Positions 24,701 through 33,600 of a stretch of 48,711 nucleotides of DNA are shown here, one piece after another. Source of the stretch: Candidatus Acidiferrales bacterium. Its GTDB lineage: Bacteria > Acidobacteriota > Terriglobia > Acidiferrales > UBA7541. Position 1 is the stretch's first letter; each line of letters opens with the position of its first letter. The stretch is taken from contig JASHQB010000100.1 in assembly GCA_030037775.1 (NCBI GenBank), forward strand, positions 1 to 48,711. Reading direction: 5' to 3'. The translations under genes were made by a program, and so were the position numbers. The notes beneath the pieces are model-generated. The model had not been told where the DNA came from and did no database searches. It saw only the letters and a program-made list of their open reading frames with translations.

Positions 24701-24731
24701 TGATGGGTTCCTAAGCGACCGGAGGCCATAG

Positions 24732-24902
24732 ATGGCAAATGACAAGCGTTTCCTGGCGTGGAAACGCCACCACCGCAAGCGGAAGTCAGCGAAGGCTAAG
24801 GTGAAGCTCTACGAGCAAGGGAAATTGCCGCACGACAAACTGCCCGCTCTGGCCAAGATATTCCTGCAACGAAAGATGCGTTCTCTGTCCAAAGCAGAAT
24901 AA
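24732..24902 (+). CDS. 56-residue highly basic protein
   Basis: A short gene with its own promoter (24673-24700), a perfect GGAGG (24721-24725) seven bases before the ATG, and a hairpin just after the stop. The product has 18 Lys/Arg against four Asp/Glu. It is made of a basic N-terminal half (KRFLAWKRHHRKRKSAKAKV) and a more hydrophobic helix-like C-terminal half (DKLPALAKIFLQRKMRSL). It resembles small nucleic-acid- or ribosome-associated proteins in composition only; I do not recognise a named family. It is the only plus-strand gene in the stretch from 13045 to 31610, which supports an independent, probably abundant transcript. Confidence 0.72.
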   Translation: MANDKRFLAWKRHHRKRKSAKAKVKLYEQGKLPHDKLPALAKIFLQRKMRSLSKAE

Positions 24903-24915
24903 ATCCTCAACAACG

Positions 24916-24951
24916 AAAAAGAGGGAGGCGCCCTCAGAACGCCTCCCTCTT
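24916..24951 (-). terminator. Intrinsic terminator, mainly for the minus-strand gene
   Basis: AAGAGGGAGGCG (24919-24930) and CGCCTCCCTCTT (24940-24951) form a perfect 12-bp stem with a 9-base loop. On the minus strand the stem runs straight into TTTTT, ending the transcript from 25866. On the plus strand only TT follows, so it would end the 24732 transcript less efficiently. Confidence 0.8.
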
Positions 24952-24993
24952 GCCGCCCAGTCCCGTTGGGACTTTAGCTATCCTGCGACGGAC

Positions 24994-25866
24994 CTACTGC
25001 CCCGAGCCGGTGCCGCTTGAGCCACTCGCGGTCTGCGGTGGTGTGGCTTCCTTCGGCACGCTCAGGTAACCGCTTACCTTGTTTTTCCCGACCTGGTTGA
25101 TCACCATCTCGAGAGGAACCTGGTATTCGTGGGTGTAGAAGTAGATCGGCTCATCGACAGAGCGGTTGTTCTTTTCGAATCGTTTGTCGTCGATGAGCAG
25201 ATTAACCGTGAACTGCTGCTTCTTCGGATTCGTTCCGCGCAACTCAACGGTCAGGTCGCCGACGCGCTTCTTCTCGCCCTTCTTATCAACGGTGAACTCG
25301 TAGATATTGCGCTCGCCCATCCGGCGCAGTGTCTCGATTTCATCGTGATTCCGAGCGATCAGGTTGCCGAACTGGTCGCGGGCCATCTGCAGATTCTGCT
25401 TGGTCGCGTCGAGGTCGGTCTTGACGCCGTTGACATCGCCGCTCACTTTATTGAGATCATCGGAGCTGGCCTTGGTTGCCAACTGCGTGTTCATCTGATC
25501 TTCCTGCTGTTGCACTGCGGCAAACTGTTTTGCATCATCTGCCTTGATAGCCTTAGCCTGGCTGCGGGCGCGCGCCAATTCGCCCTGCGTCAGCTTCAGG
25601 CGGTCCGTGATGACGTTCAGTTCGCCCTGCACTTGAGCATTGGCTTCTTCGCTCTGCTGCAGCCTTTGCTCAAGAACGCTCTGCCCTTGCTTGGCGGCCT
25701 GAACCTGGGAAGCCAGAGCCGTTTCGTTATCCTTGGAAGCACGCTCGGCGCTCCAGCCAACGCCCAGAGCCACTAAAGAAACCACCGCAATCAAAACCAC
25801 AACAATCCCAACCCAACGGGGAGTGGCCGCGTCGGGCGGCGCTTGATTTCGCTCTTCGAAAGTCAT
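24994..25866 (-). CDS. Membrane-anchored coiled-coil protein of unknown function
   Basis: A 290-residue protein with a short cytoplasmic N-terminus and one membrane helix at about 18-38 (WVGIVVVLIAVVSLVALGV). A long Gln/Glu/Ala-rich coiled coil at about 45-180 follows, then a beta-rich C-terminal domain at about 190-275 (IYEFTVDKKGEKKRVGDLTVEL, KKQQFTVNLLIDDKRFEKN, EPIYFYTHEYQVPLEMVINQV). The end is a Ser/Gly/Thr-rich tail. The C-terminal domain would lie in the periplasm. AAGGAG sits before the ATG. The gene has a textbook sigma54 promoter and its own terminator, so it is a single-gene unit. Similar proteins occur in acidobacteria without known function; envelope sensing or scaffolding is a guess. 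Confidence 0.85.
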   Translation of the reverse strand: MTFEERNQAPPDAATPRWVGIVVVLIAVVSLVALGVGWSAERASKDNETALASQVQAAKQGQSVLEQRLQQSEEANAQVQGELNVITDRLKLTQGELARARSQAKAIKADDAKQFAAVQQQEDQMNTQLATKASSDDLNKVSGDVNGVKTDLDATKQNLQMARDQFGNLIARNHDEIETLRRMGERNIYEFTVDKKGEKKRVGDLTVELRGTNPKKQQFTVNLLIDDKRFEKNNRSVDEPIYFYTHEYQVPLEMVINQVGKNKVSGYLSVPKEATPPQTASGSSGTGSGQ

Positions 25867-25913
25867 TTTCGTGTCTCTCCTTGAACCTGAATTCCCCCTG
25901 CGGAGGACCTGAG

Positions 25914-25931
25914 GAGCACGGTCCGTGCCAA
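25914..25931 (-). promoter_or_regulatory. Sigma54 (-24/-12) promoter of the coiled-coil protein gene
   Basis: On the minus strand TTGGCACGGACCGTGCTC fits TTGGCACG-N4-TTGCW in all but one base. The invariant GG (25929-25928) and GC (25917-25916) are ten bases apart. The predicted start near 25904 gives a leader of about 38 bases carrying a good ribosome site. Activation would need an AAA+ enhancer-binding protein encoded elsewhere. Confidence 0.72.
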
Positions 25932-26098
25932 TCCTCCATTTCGGACAATATCACTCTAAGTGGTTTATTAGTCAATTGCTTAAGGAACCCTGACCGTTGG
26001 TACAGGCTTTATCCAAGGAAGCCTTACCCTGAAATCTTTACCTGTACACTGTTGTTTCTGCTCTCGGCGTAAACCCTACGCCGCTCTGGATGGCGTTT

Positions 26099-26956
26099 CT
26101 AGCGGGTGATTTGCATGTTCTTGAGGATCTCGATGCGCTCATCAAGCGGCGGATGGGTGCTGAATAAATTGGCCAGCATCTGGCGCGCTTGCAGCGGCGC
26201 AACGATGCACAGCGCTGCTGTGGAAGGCGAGATTTGCATGGGGATTTTCTTGTTGTAGCCCTCCAGTTTCTCGAGGGCGCTGATCAGGCCGTAGGGATGT
26301 CCGACCATCCGCACGCCCGAGGCGTCGGCTTGATACTCGCGCTGGCGGGAAATGCCCAACTGCAACAGGACGGCGGCGAGGGGCGCGAGGATCAACATCA
26401 AGATCGCCGTGATGGCGTTGCCTTCGCCTTCTCCGTCGCGGGAGCCACCGTAACCCCCGAAGATCAGTCCCCAGCGGCCCATTTGCGCAACCCAGGTAAT
26501 TGCGCCGGCCAAAGTGGCAGCAATGGAAGACGTCAGAATATCGTAATTGCGAACGTGCGAGAGCTCATGGGCGATCACGCCCTCCATCTCGTCGTCGTTC
26601 ATGATTTGCATCAATCCTGCCGTTACGCACACCGCGGCATGGTGCGGATTCCTGCCTGTGGCGAAGGCGTTGGGAGCGGCTTGCGGACTGACGTAAAGCC
26701 TTGGCATGGGTAGGCCGGCTTTCCCCGCAAGTCGCTCCATAACAGCGTAGAGACGCGGGGCTTGTTCGCGTGTCACGGGCTGCGCCCCGGCGGAACGCAA
26801 CGCAATCTTGTCGGAGAAAAAGTACGAGACGGCATTCATGACCACGGCAATGACGAGGCCGAAGGTCATCCCCCGGGGCCCGGCGATGGCCCGGCCGCCT
26901 ATGACCAGCAAGAGCGTAAGAGCCGTGAGTAAGAATGCCGTCCGGATCGTTTTCAT
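26099..26956 (-). CDS. htpX: HtpX-type membrane zinc metalloprotease
   Basis: A 285-residue M48-family protease of the inner membrane, degrading misfolded membrane proteins during stress. Two membrane helices lie at about 7-24 and 30-47, and two more at about 145-165 and 180-200. The zinc motif HELSH is at 130-134, with a third ligand Glu in the REYQADASGVRM segment. The family motifs FATGRNPHHAAVCVT and STHPPLDERIEIL are present. It follows clpB by 57 bp on the same strand, so heat or membrane stress probably induces both. Confidence 0.96.
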   Translation of the reverse strand: MKTIRTAFLLTALTLLLVIGGRAIAGPRGMTFGLVIAVVMNAVSYFFSDKIALRSAGAQPVTREQAPRLYAVMERLAGKAGLPMPRLYVSPQAAPNAFATGRNPHHAAVCVTAGLMQIMNDDEMEGVIAHELSHVRNYDILTSSIAATLAGAITWVAQMGRWGLIFGGYGGSRDGEGEGNAITAILMLILAPLAAVLLQLGISRQREYQADASGVRMVGHPYGLISALEKLEGYNKKIPMQISPSTAALCIVAPLQARQMLANLFSTHPPLDERIEILKNMQITR

Positions 26957-27013
26957 GGTTTCCCCGTCAGTCTCTAAGCAAACAGTCTAAGTTGACCGCG
27001 CCCGAGCGTCAAA

Positions 27014-29635
27014 TCAGCCTCGTTGGGCGGCACCGGCCTTCGGTTTCTGGCGCTCGAAGCGCATTTCACCCGTTTTCGAATCCACATCCACAAGTACGTT
27101 GTCGCCGGGCAAAATCTTACCGTCGAGAATGTCGAGCGCGAGCGGATCCTGCACCAGGCGCTGAATCGCGCGGCGCAACGGCCGAGCGCCGTAAGCGGCG
27201 TCATACCCCTCGCGAAGCAACAGCTCGCGCGCCGCGGGAGAGAGCCGCAACGACACGTGCTTGCCTTCGAGCAGCCTTGCCACCTGAGCGAGTTGCAAAT
27301 CGACAATGTGATCGAGCTGCTCTTTGCCGAGCGGCAGGAAGATCACGATGTCGTCGATGCGGTTCAGAAACTCCGGCCGGAAAATGTGCCGCAGCGCATC
27401 CATGGCCTCGGCTCGCGCACGCTTGGGATCGGTGGCCGCCAGTTCAAAAATGGCCGATGAGCCTGCATTCGAGGTCATTACGATGACCGTATTGCGAAAA
27501 TCGATAGTGCGGCCTTTCCCGTCGGTGAGCCGTCCATCTTCCAGAATTTGTAGCAAGACGTTGAAGACGTCAGGATGAGCCTTTTCAATCTCGTCCAGCA
27601 GCACCACCGAATAGGGATGCCGGCGGACTTGCTCGGTCAGCTGGCCGCCTTCTTCATAACCCACATACCCCGGAGGAGCGCCGATCATGCGCGCGACCGA
27701 ATGCTTCTCCATGTACTCGGACATGTCGAGGCGAATCATCGCGCGCTCATCGTCGAACAAGAATTCTGCCAGCGCGCGGGCTAGTTCCGTCTTCCCCACG
27801 CCAGTGGGCCCGAGGAAGAGAAACGACCCAATCGGCCGCCGCGGATCTGCCAAGCCAGACCGGCTGCGCCGAATGGCGTTGGCCACGCGGCTCAGAGCGT
27901 CATCCTGTCCCACGACGCGCTGGCGCAGTCGTTCTTCCATATGCACGAGTTTTTGCACTTCGCCTTCGAGTAAGCGGCCGACCGGAATGCCCGTCCATTT
28001 GCTGACGATGCGTGCGACGTCTTCCTCGCCCACTTCCTCCTTCAGCATGGCGCGGCCCTTCTGCAATTGGGCCAGCGCTTCTTGCGCCTTCTGCAGCTCG
28101 CGCTCAGCGGCGGATAGCTTCCCGTAGCGAATCTCGGCCACTTTCGCGAGTTCTCCAGCGCGCTCCATGCGCTGCTCTTCGGTTTTGAGCTGGTCGATTT
28201 CGCCTTTGATTTTGCGAATGCGCGCGATAGCATCTTTCTCGACCTGCCATTGCGCTTTTAGGGAGCTGGACTTCTCCCGCAAAGAAGAAAGCTCCTTTTC
28301 AATCTCGCGTAAGCGTTCGCGCGAATGCGCATCAGATTCCTTCGAGAGCGCCTGACGCTCGATTTCGAGCTGCAAAATACGGCGCTCCACTTCATCGATT
28401 TCGGCAGGCATGGAATCCAATTCCATGCGCAGGCCGGCTGCCGCCTCGTCGATAAGGTCGATGGCTTTGTCAGGCAAGAAGCGATCGGCGATATAGCGAT
28501 GAGAAAGCATCACGGCGGCGACGATCGCGGCGTCCTGAATGCGCACACCATGATGCACTTCGTAACGCTCTTTAAGGCCGCGCAGGATGGCGATGGCGTC
28601 TTCCACGGATGGCTCCGGAATCATCACCGGTTGGAAACGGCGTTCGAGCGCAGGGTCCTTTTCGATGTACTTCCGATATTCATTGAGAGTTGTGGCGCCA
28701 ATGGTGCGCAGTTCGCCGCGAGCGAGCGCTGGCTTAAGCATGTTCGAGGCGTCCATCGAGCCTTCCGCTGCGCCGGCTCCGACGACGGTATGCAATTCGT
28801 CGATGAACAGGATGATTTGGCCTTCGGATTCGGTGACTTCCTTGAGTACAGCCTTCAGGCGATCTTCGAACTCGCCGCGGTATTTCGCCCCGGCAACAAG
28901 TGACGCCAGGTCGAGCGCCACGATTCTCTTCGGTTTCAAGACTTCAGGCACGTCGCCAGCAACGATGCGCTGCGCCAGTCCTTCGACGATGGCCGTTTTG
29001 CCCACGCCCGGTTCGCCGATCAGGACGGGATTGTTCTTTGTGCGACGCGCGAGAATCTGCATCACCCGGCGAATTTCCTCGTCGCGGCCAATCACCGGGT
29101 CGAGCTTTCCCCGGCGCGCCAGTTCCGTCAGGTCTCGGGCGTACTGTTCCAACGCGCGATAAGTCGTCTCGGGATTCTGGCTGGTTACGCGATGGCTTCC
29201 ACGCACGCTGACCAGCGCTTGCAGGATTGCGTCGCGGCTAGCCCCGTTTCGTGCCAGCAGAGCCCCAGCGGGATCACCCTGCAGGCTCGCGATGGCCAGG
29301 AGAATATGTTCCGTAGACACATACTCGTCCTTAAAATGTGCCGCTTCGTCGAACGCCTTGGACAGCACCTCGTTCGACGCTGGGCTCAGAAACTGTTGCG
29401 CCGCCCCAGAAACCTTGGGTAAGCGATCAATCTCCCGGCGAACTTCCACGCCAACTTTTTCGGGAGAAGCTCCCAGTTTGGCCAGCAGGGGCGCGACGAG
29501 GCCGTCGCTTTGGGTGAGAAGAGCGGCCAATAGATGCACCGGCTCGACCTGCTGCTGGTTGCCGCGAGCAGCGATTTCCTGGGCCTCCTGGAGGGCCTCC
29601 TGGGCCTTTACGGTTAGCTTGTCATAGCGCAACAT
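27014..29635 (-). CDS. clpB: ClpB disaggregase
   Basis: An 873-residue AAA+ disaggregase that works with DnaK to rescue aggregated proteins. Domains in order: an N domain (residues 1-150, paired Clp repeats starting [16 protein letters not shown]), NBD1 with Walker A GEPGVGKT at 207-214, the coiled-coil M domain at about 410-530, and NBD2 with Walker A GPTGVGKT near 607-614. The [28 protein letters not shown] pore and adjacent segments are intact, as is [15 protein letters not shown]. The M domain separates it from ClpA and ClpC. The gene lies between hsp20 and htpX on the same strand. No HAIR operator (CTTGAGT-N7-ACTCAAG) is seen upstream. Confidence 0.97.
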   Translation of the reverse strand: MLRYDKLTVKAQEALQEAQEIAARGNQQQVEPVHLLAALLTQSDGLVAPLLAKLGASPEKVGVEVRREIDRLPKVSGAAQQFLSPASNEVLSKAFDEAAHFKDEYVSTEHILLAIASLQGDPAGALLARNGASRDAILQALVSVRGSHRVTSQNPETTYRALEQYARDLTELARRGKLDPVIGRDEEIRRVMQILARRTKNNPVLIGEPGVGKTAIVEGLAQRIVAGDVPEVLKPKRIVALDLASLVAGAKYRGEFEDRLKAVLKEVTESEGQIILFIDELHTVVGAGAAEGSMDASNMLKPALARGELRTIGATTLNEYRKYIEKDPALERRFQPVMIPEPSVEDAIAILRGLKERYEVHHGVRIQDAAIVAAVMLSHRYIADRFLPDKAIDLIDEAAAGLRMELDSMPAEIDEVERRILQLEIERQALSKESDAHSRERLREIEKELSSLREKSSSLKAQWQVEKDAIARIRKIKGEIDQLKTEEQRMERAGELAKVAEIRYGKLSAAERELQKAQEALAQLQKGRAMLKEEVGEEDVARIVSKWTGIPVGRLLEGEVQKLVHMEERLRQRVVGQDDALSRVANAIRRSRSGLADPRRPIGSFLFLGPTGVGKTELARALAEFLFDDERAMIRLDMSEYMEKHSVARMIGAPPGYVGYEEGGQLTEQVRRHPYSVVLLDEIEKAHPDVFNVLLQILEDGRLTDGKGRTIDFRNTVIVMTSNAGSSAIFELAATDPKRARAEAMDALRHIFRPEFLNRIDDIVIFLPLGKEQLDHIVDLQLAQVARLLEGKHVSLRLSPAARELLLREGYDAAYGARPLRRAIQRLVQDPLALDILDGKILPGDNVLVDVDSKTGEMRFERQKPKAGAAQRG

Positions 29636-29676
29636 GCGATTGTCCTCGCACTCGATATTGTAGGCCTGGCGAAGAC

Positions 29677-29707
29677 GGAAAAGGGGCCGAAATTCTGCGG
29701 CCCCTTT
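29677..29707 (-). terminator. Intrinsic terminator after hsp20
   Basis: AAAGGGGCCG (29680-29689) and CGGCCCCTTT (29698-29707) make a perfect 10-bp stem with an 8-base loop. On the minus strand it continues into TTTTCC. It lies 16 bases after the hsp20 stop and before clpB, so clpB expression needs read-through or its own promoter. Confidence 0.75.
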
Positions 29708-29722
29708 CTTGCCAGAGCTGAG

Positions 29723-30178
29723 TTAGTTCTTTCCGTTTGTAACGTTGATCTTGACCTGCTTCGGCTTCGACTCGGCGCGCTTCGGCAGGGTGACGCTCAA
29801 CACACCATCCGTATACTCGGCCTTGATTGCCTGGGTATCGACGGTATTGGGCAGCGAGAAGCTGCGGCTGAACGACCCATAGGAGCGTTCCATGCGGAGG
29901 TAATTCTCTTCCTTTACCTTCTGCTCGAATTTCCGCTCCCCGCGAATTGTCAGCATGTTGTTCTCGACCCTTACATCGATATCCTTCTCCGGAACTTCAG
30001 GCAGATCGGCCTTAATCACCAGTTCGTTCTCTGTCTCATAGACGTCTACAGACGGCGCCCAAGCGGTCAAGGTCGAGGTATCCCCGTTCGAGGAGAATTT
30101 GCCCTCAAAGAGCCTGTTTAGCTGCTCTTGCAGCGTAGAAACGTTGCGAAAAGGGTCCCAACGTGTAATGCCGTTCAT
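29723..30178 (-). CDS. Small heat-shock protein of the Hsp20 family
   Basis: A 151-residue alpha-crystallin-type chaperone that holds unfolding proteins for refolding by DnaK/ClpB. The short N-terminal arm (RWDPFRNVSTLQEQLNRLF) is typical. The alpha-crystallin domain lies at about residues 42-140: PSVDVYETENELVIKADLPEV, DIDVRVENNMLTIRGERK, and the ERSYGSFSRSFSLPNTVD strand, closed by DGVLSVTLPKR. The last residues lack a full I-x-I tail (VKINVTN serves instead). GGAGG lies six bases before the ATG, and a consensus promoter is just upstream. Its position before clpB and htpX makes a protein-quality cluster. Confidence 0.96.
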   Translation of the reverse strand: MNGITRWDPFRNVSTLQEQLNRLFEGKFSSNGDTSTLTAWAPSVDVYETENELVIKADLPEVPEKDIDVRVENNMLTIRGERKFEQKVKEENYLRMERSYGSFSRSFSLPNTVDTQAIKAEYTDGVLSVTLPKRAESKPKQVKINVTNGKN

Positions 30179-30214
30179 TTTGAGCCTCCTAGCTCGATAA
30201 TCTACTTCGCTACA

Positions 30215-30243
30215 CTTATATAATATGAGCGTTATGCTGTCAA
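30215..30243 (-). promoter_or_regulatory. Consensus promoter of hsp20
   Basis: On the minus strand TTGACA (30243-30238) and TATAAG (30220-30215) are 17 bases apart in an unusually AT-rich stretch. The predicted start near 30208 gives a leader of about 30 bases with the GGAGG site. No HAIR or CIRCE repeat is present, so the stress control mechanism cannot be read from the sequence. Confidence 0.65.
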
Positions 30244-30267
30244 GTTAATTTGAATCCTAGAAGTGTG

Positions 30268-31431
30268 TTATATCGCTCTTATAATAAAGCACTTAAGATA
30301 GTGTGTCTCGGGCATCGTTAGAAGAATCGGATGATCCCTTGCCTGGGTGCGCCTCTCGATTACCTGAGTTGCTCGCCGGGCGTCATTTGCAGCCTCGGCG
30401 ATTACGTTGAGGAATAGCGCCTCCGGAATGTGATAGGAGCAAGAGCAGGTGACGAGAGTGCCTCCCGGCTTCAGGATCTTCAAAGCGCGCAGGTTGATTT
30501 CTTTGTAGCCACGGACGGCTGCGGGCACGCTTTCGCGGTTCTTGGCAAATGCCGGCGGGTCCAGAATCACCATGTCGAACTTGCGGCCGGAACTGTCATG
30601 GGCCTTAAGCGCGTCGAACGAGTTCGCTTCGCTGAAAGTCACGTTAGCGATGTTGTTCAACTGTTGATTCTCCCGCGCAATGGTGATGGCGGCGCCGGAG
30701 AGATCAGTCGCTTCCACGCGGTCTGCTTTCGCTGCGATGGTAAGCGCGAATCCGCCGTGATAGGTGAAACAGTCGAGGACCTGTCCGGAGGCGTATTTCG
30801 CGGCGGCGCGGTGATTTTCACGTTGGTCCAGGAACCCTCCTGTTTTCTGGCCGGTGTGCAAGTCGTGGACGAAACGGATGCCATTTTGCGCGGCCACGAT
30901 CTTGTCCGGGACTTCCCCGTAAAGAATGGAATTGCGCCGCTCGAGGCCTTCGAGCTCGCGCACGCGAGGATCGTTTCTTTCCAGAATGCCGCGTGGTGAG
31001 AACTCTTCGACGAGAAGTGAGACGATCTCTTCCTTGCGCGATTCGGTGCCCTGGCTGAGCGTTTGCAGCACTAGCCAATCTGCATAGCGATCCACGATAA
31101 GCGACGGAATCAGGTCGGATTCGCCATAGATGAGCCGGTAGGCCTCCGTGTCGGAGACGACGCGCCCGCGGTATTCTGCGGCTGTGCGGATGCGAGACTT
31201 GAAAAATTCCCGATCAATGGGGATGTCATCGCGGGTAAGAAGGCGAAGAGCAATCTGTGAACGGCTGCTGAAGAACGCCCGTCCAACGAAGTTATCATGC
31301 TCGTCGGTAACGCGAACGGCGTCACCGCTTTGGGCTTCCGCGCTGCGAACGTCGCTGCGGTAAACCCACAGATGGCCGGAGCGAATTCGATCGGCTCCTC
31401 GCTGGCTGATTTTGACCTGCCCTTCAGCCAT
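30268..31431 (-). CDS. RlmI-type class I rRNA methyltransferase
   Basis: A 387-residue SAM-dependent methyltransferase of the RlmI/YccW group, which makes 5-methylcytosine in 23S rRNA. The N-terminal PUA-like domain (residues 1-75, ISQRGADRIRSGHLWVYRSDV) is followed by the EEHL-like linker. The Rossmann domain carries LDCFTYHGGFALTIA (SAM binding), an Asp in VEATDLSG, the DPPAFAKNR motif and catalytic Cys in LVTCSCSYHI. The last residues (ETHYLKCFIIRAI) are standard. GAGGA lies upstream of the ATG. The exact target base is inferred. Confidence 0.9.
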   Translation of the reverse strand: MAEGQVKISQRGADRIRSGHLWVYRSDVRSAEAQSGDAVRVTDEHDNFVGRAFFSSRSQIALRLLTRDDIPIDREFFKSRIRTAAEYRGRVVSDTEAYRLIYGESDLIPSLIVDRYADWLVLQTLSQGTESRKEEIVSLLVEEFSPRGILERNDPRVRELEGLERRNSILYGEVPDKIVAAQNGIRFVHDLHTGQKTGGFLDQRENHRAAAKYASGQVLDCFTYHGGFALTIAAKADRVEATDLSGAAITIARENQQLNNIANVTFSEANSFDALKAHDSSGRKFDMVILDPPAFAKNRESVPAAVRGYKEINLRALKILKPGGTLVTCSCSYHIPEALFLNVIAEAANDARRATQVIERRTQARDHPILLTMPETHYLKCFIIRAI

Positions 31432-31610
31432 CGTTCATCCTCAAGAGAAGCATCAGGCCGGAAGCTTCGCTACAATGGGAACGTCGCAGCTGCGCAACGC
31501 GGCCATCCGGCGGTAAGGCACGCAGCCGGTTGAATTTGAATGTTGTCATAGCATAGTTTTCGCCGAAGTACCATCCTGCGCGGAAGCGCGGGCGATGGAA
31601 AGCCTGGGAA

Positions 31611-32720
31611 TTGAACGTCAGCGAATTCGATTACGAATTGCCCGCCGAGCGCATCGCGCAGTGGCCCCTCAAGGACCGCGACGCTTCCCGCATGCTCGTA
31701 ATGTGCCGCGCAACGGGCTCGCTGGAAGACCGTACGTTCAGAGAATTTGAAGGGCTTTTGCGAGGAGACGAGCTGATCATCGTGAATAATACGCGCGTGC
31801 TTCCCGCGCGCCTCTGGGGCCGCCGCAAAGGGCTGAACGCGCAGCCGGTTGGCAAGAACAGCCCCATTCGCCTGGAAAACCTGACATCGCCGATCGAAGT
31901 GCTGCTCCTGCGAGCCGTGGGCCGGGACGAATGGGAAGCCTTGGTTCGACCGGGCCGCAAGATTGCGGTGAATGAGACGATCATTTTCGGAAGTGGCGAG
32001 CTGGAAGCTAAAGTAATTGGCCGTGGCACTTATGGCCAGAGAAGGCTCAGGTTCTCTGGCCAGGGAGACCTGCTTAGTTCCGTCGAGCGGCTTGGCCATA
32101 TTCCGCTGCCTCCTTACATTAAGCGCGACGATGAACCCTTGGATCGGGAGCGCTATCAGACGGTCTTTGCGCGGCAGGGAACTGCCGTTGCCGCTCCCAC
32201 TGCGGGATTGCACTTCACGCCGGCGATCCTTTCGCGCTTGGCGGAGCGGGGCGTAGAGGTTCGCGAAATCACGCTCAACGTCGGTCTGGGCACATTTGAG
32301 CCGATTCGCACGGAGCAGCTTGAGGAGCACCGCATCCACCAGGAGTCCTACGAGATTTCCGAGGCAACGGCTGCTGCGGTCGCTCGCGCTCGCAAGGATC
32401 AGCGGCCGATTCTCGCGGTTGGCACCACGGTGGTCAGAGCTCTCGAAGACGCCGCCCAAAAATTTGCCGCGCTCGGAAGCGGCGCTCGTCACCATGGGCC
32501 CGTTGCACCGGGGCAATTTGAAGCGGACATTTTCCTTTTCCCTGGAAAGCCTTTTCGCGTTGTGACTCAACTGCTGACAAACTTTCATCTGCCTCGTTCG
32601 AGCCTGCTCGCGTTGGTGGCCGCCTTTGCGGGACGGGAGAATGTCCTTCGAGCGTATCGGCACGCTGTCGATGCGAACTATCGTTTCTACAGCTACGGCG
32701 ATTGCATGTGGATTCGCTGA
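31611..32720 (+). CDS. queA: S-adenosylmethionine:tRNA ribosyltransferase-isomerase
   Basis: A 369-residue QueA, which transfers the ribosyl moiety of SAM to preQ1-tRNA to form epoxyqueuosine in queuosine biosynthesis. Characteristic segments are FDYELPAERIAQWPL, DELIIVNNTRVLPARLWGRR, HIPLPPYIKR, AAPTAGLHFT and NVGLGTFEPI. The C-terminal GQFEADIFLFPG and LTNFHLPRSSLLALVAAFAG are also present. The TTG start at 31611 is required by family alignment; the ATG at 31595 is out of frame. The Shine-Dalgarno is weak. No other queuosine gene is in the window. The promoter is uncertain: a CTACAAT lies near 31470 with no clear -35. Confidence 0.96.
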   Translation: MNVSEFDYELPAERIAQWPLKDRDASRMLVMCRATGSLEDRTFREFEGLLRGDELIIVNNTRVLPARLWGRRKGLNAQPVGKNSPIRLENLTSPIEVLLLRAVGRDEWEALVRPGRKIAVNETIIFGSGELEAKVIGRGTYGQRRLRFSGQGDLLSSVERLGHIPLPPYIKRDDEPLDRERYQTVFARQGTAVAAPTAGLHFTPAILSRLAERGVEVREITLNVGLGTFEPIRTEQLEEHRIHQESYEISEATAAAVARARKDQRPILAVGTTVVRALEDAAQKFAALGSGARHHGPVAPGQFEADIFLFPGKPFRVVTQLLTNFHLPRSSLLALVAAFAGRENVLRAYRHAVDANYRFYSYGDCMWIR

Positions 32721-32759
32721 GGCCAACTTCGTGTCACGGGTGTCTAATGATTCCAGGCC

Positions 32760-32788
32760 GTGCAAGGGGCAAGTCCATCGTCTATAAT
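32760..32788 (+). promoter_or_regulatory. Candidate promoter for the metallophosphoesterase gene
   Basis: GTGCAA (32760-32765) and a perfect TATAAT (32783-32788) are 17 bases apart, giving a start near 32795 and a leader of about 20 bases. It lies just after queA, so the next genes can be expressed separately. Confidence 0.5.
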
Positions 32789-32814
32789 CTGGCCGTTGCT
32801 CTGGAGCGCATTTC

Positions 32815-33561
32815 GTGAGATTTCTGATTCTTAGTGACATTCATGCGAACTTGACGGCGCTACAGACATCGCTGGCGGAATCAGAAGGCAAGTGGGACAA
32901 GGTTGTTTGCCTCGGCGATATCGTCGGCTACGGACCGGATCCGAATGAGGTGATTGATCGCGTGCGCGCCCTAGGCGCGGTAACCATTCGCGGAAATCAC
33001 GATAAGGTCGGCAGCGGGCTTGAGAGCGCCGAGGATTTCAATCCCGTGGCTCGCGCCGCGGCCATGTGGACGCGCGAGCAACTTCGTCCGGAAAACCGCG
33101 AGTATCTCGAAACCTTGCCGCTCGGTCCGCTTTCGATCGACGGATTTTCCCTGGTTCACGGCGCGCTTCGCGATGAGGACGAATATGTGGTCGCGCCTGC
33201 GCAAGCGCTCGAGTCGCTGCTGGAGGCGCCTTCGCAGGTGACATTTTTTGGTCATACCCATCTGCAGGGCGGCTTCTCGCTCGGTCCGGATAATGCAATA
33301 GCGGCGCTTCGTTTGCGTCCCGCCAATGGCGAAAAATTCACCAAACTGGAAATCAAGAAGGGCACGAATTACCTGCTGAATCCCGGATCGGTCGGCCAGC
33401 CACGTGACGGCGACCCGCGTGCCGCCTTTGCCATTGCCGATGTTGCTCACAGCGAGGTCGACTTTTGGCGAGTCCCCTACGAAGTAGAATCGGTGCAGCA
33501 GCGCATGGAAAAGGCAGGCCTGCCCGAGCCGCTCATTCTACGGCTTTCGTTTGGCCGTTAG
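32815..33561 (+). CDS. Metallophosphoesterase (YfcE/Icc-like)
   Basis: A 248-residue calcineurin-like phosphoesterase. All five metal-site motifs are present: SDIHAN near the N-terminus, VCLGDIVGYGP, RGNHDKV, LVHG and FGHTHLQGG. It belongs to the small cytosolic group that hydrolyses phosphodiesters, such as cyclic nucleotides; the true substrate is not known. The GTG start follows GGAGCG. A TATAAT promoter lies directly upstream. The three genes to 35585 follow on the same strand with short gaps. Confidence 0.9.
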   Translation: MRFLILSDIHANLTALQTSLAESEGKWDKVVCLGDIVGYGPDPNEVIDRVRALGAVTIRGNHDKVGSGLESAEDFNPVARAAAMWTREQLRPENREYLETLPLGPLSIDGFSLVHGALRDEDEYVVAPAQALESLLEAPSQVTFFGHTHLQGGFSLGPDNAIAALRLRPANGEKFTKLEIKKGTNYLLNPGSVGQPRDGDPRAAFAIADVAHSEVDFWRVPYEVESVQQRMEKAGLPEPLILRLSFGR

Positions 33562-33600
33562 CGACGGCGCTGGGCTTCAGTTTGGCGTCAGGAGAGCAGC

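Noticed and set aside
30179-30267. HAIR or CIRCE heat-shock operator upstream of hsp20
   Set aside because: Neither CTTGAGT-N7-ACTCAAG nor TTAGCACTC-N9-GAGTGCTAA can be found; only a normal promoter is visible.
31470-32840. 456-residue minus-strand open frame opposite queA
   Set aside because: queA on the plus strand has full family conservation; the reverse frame has no motif.
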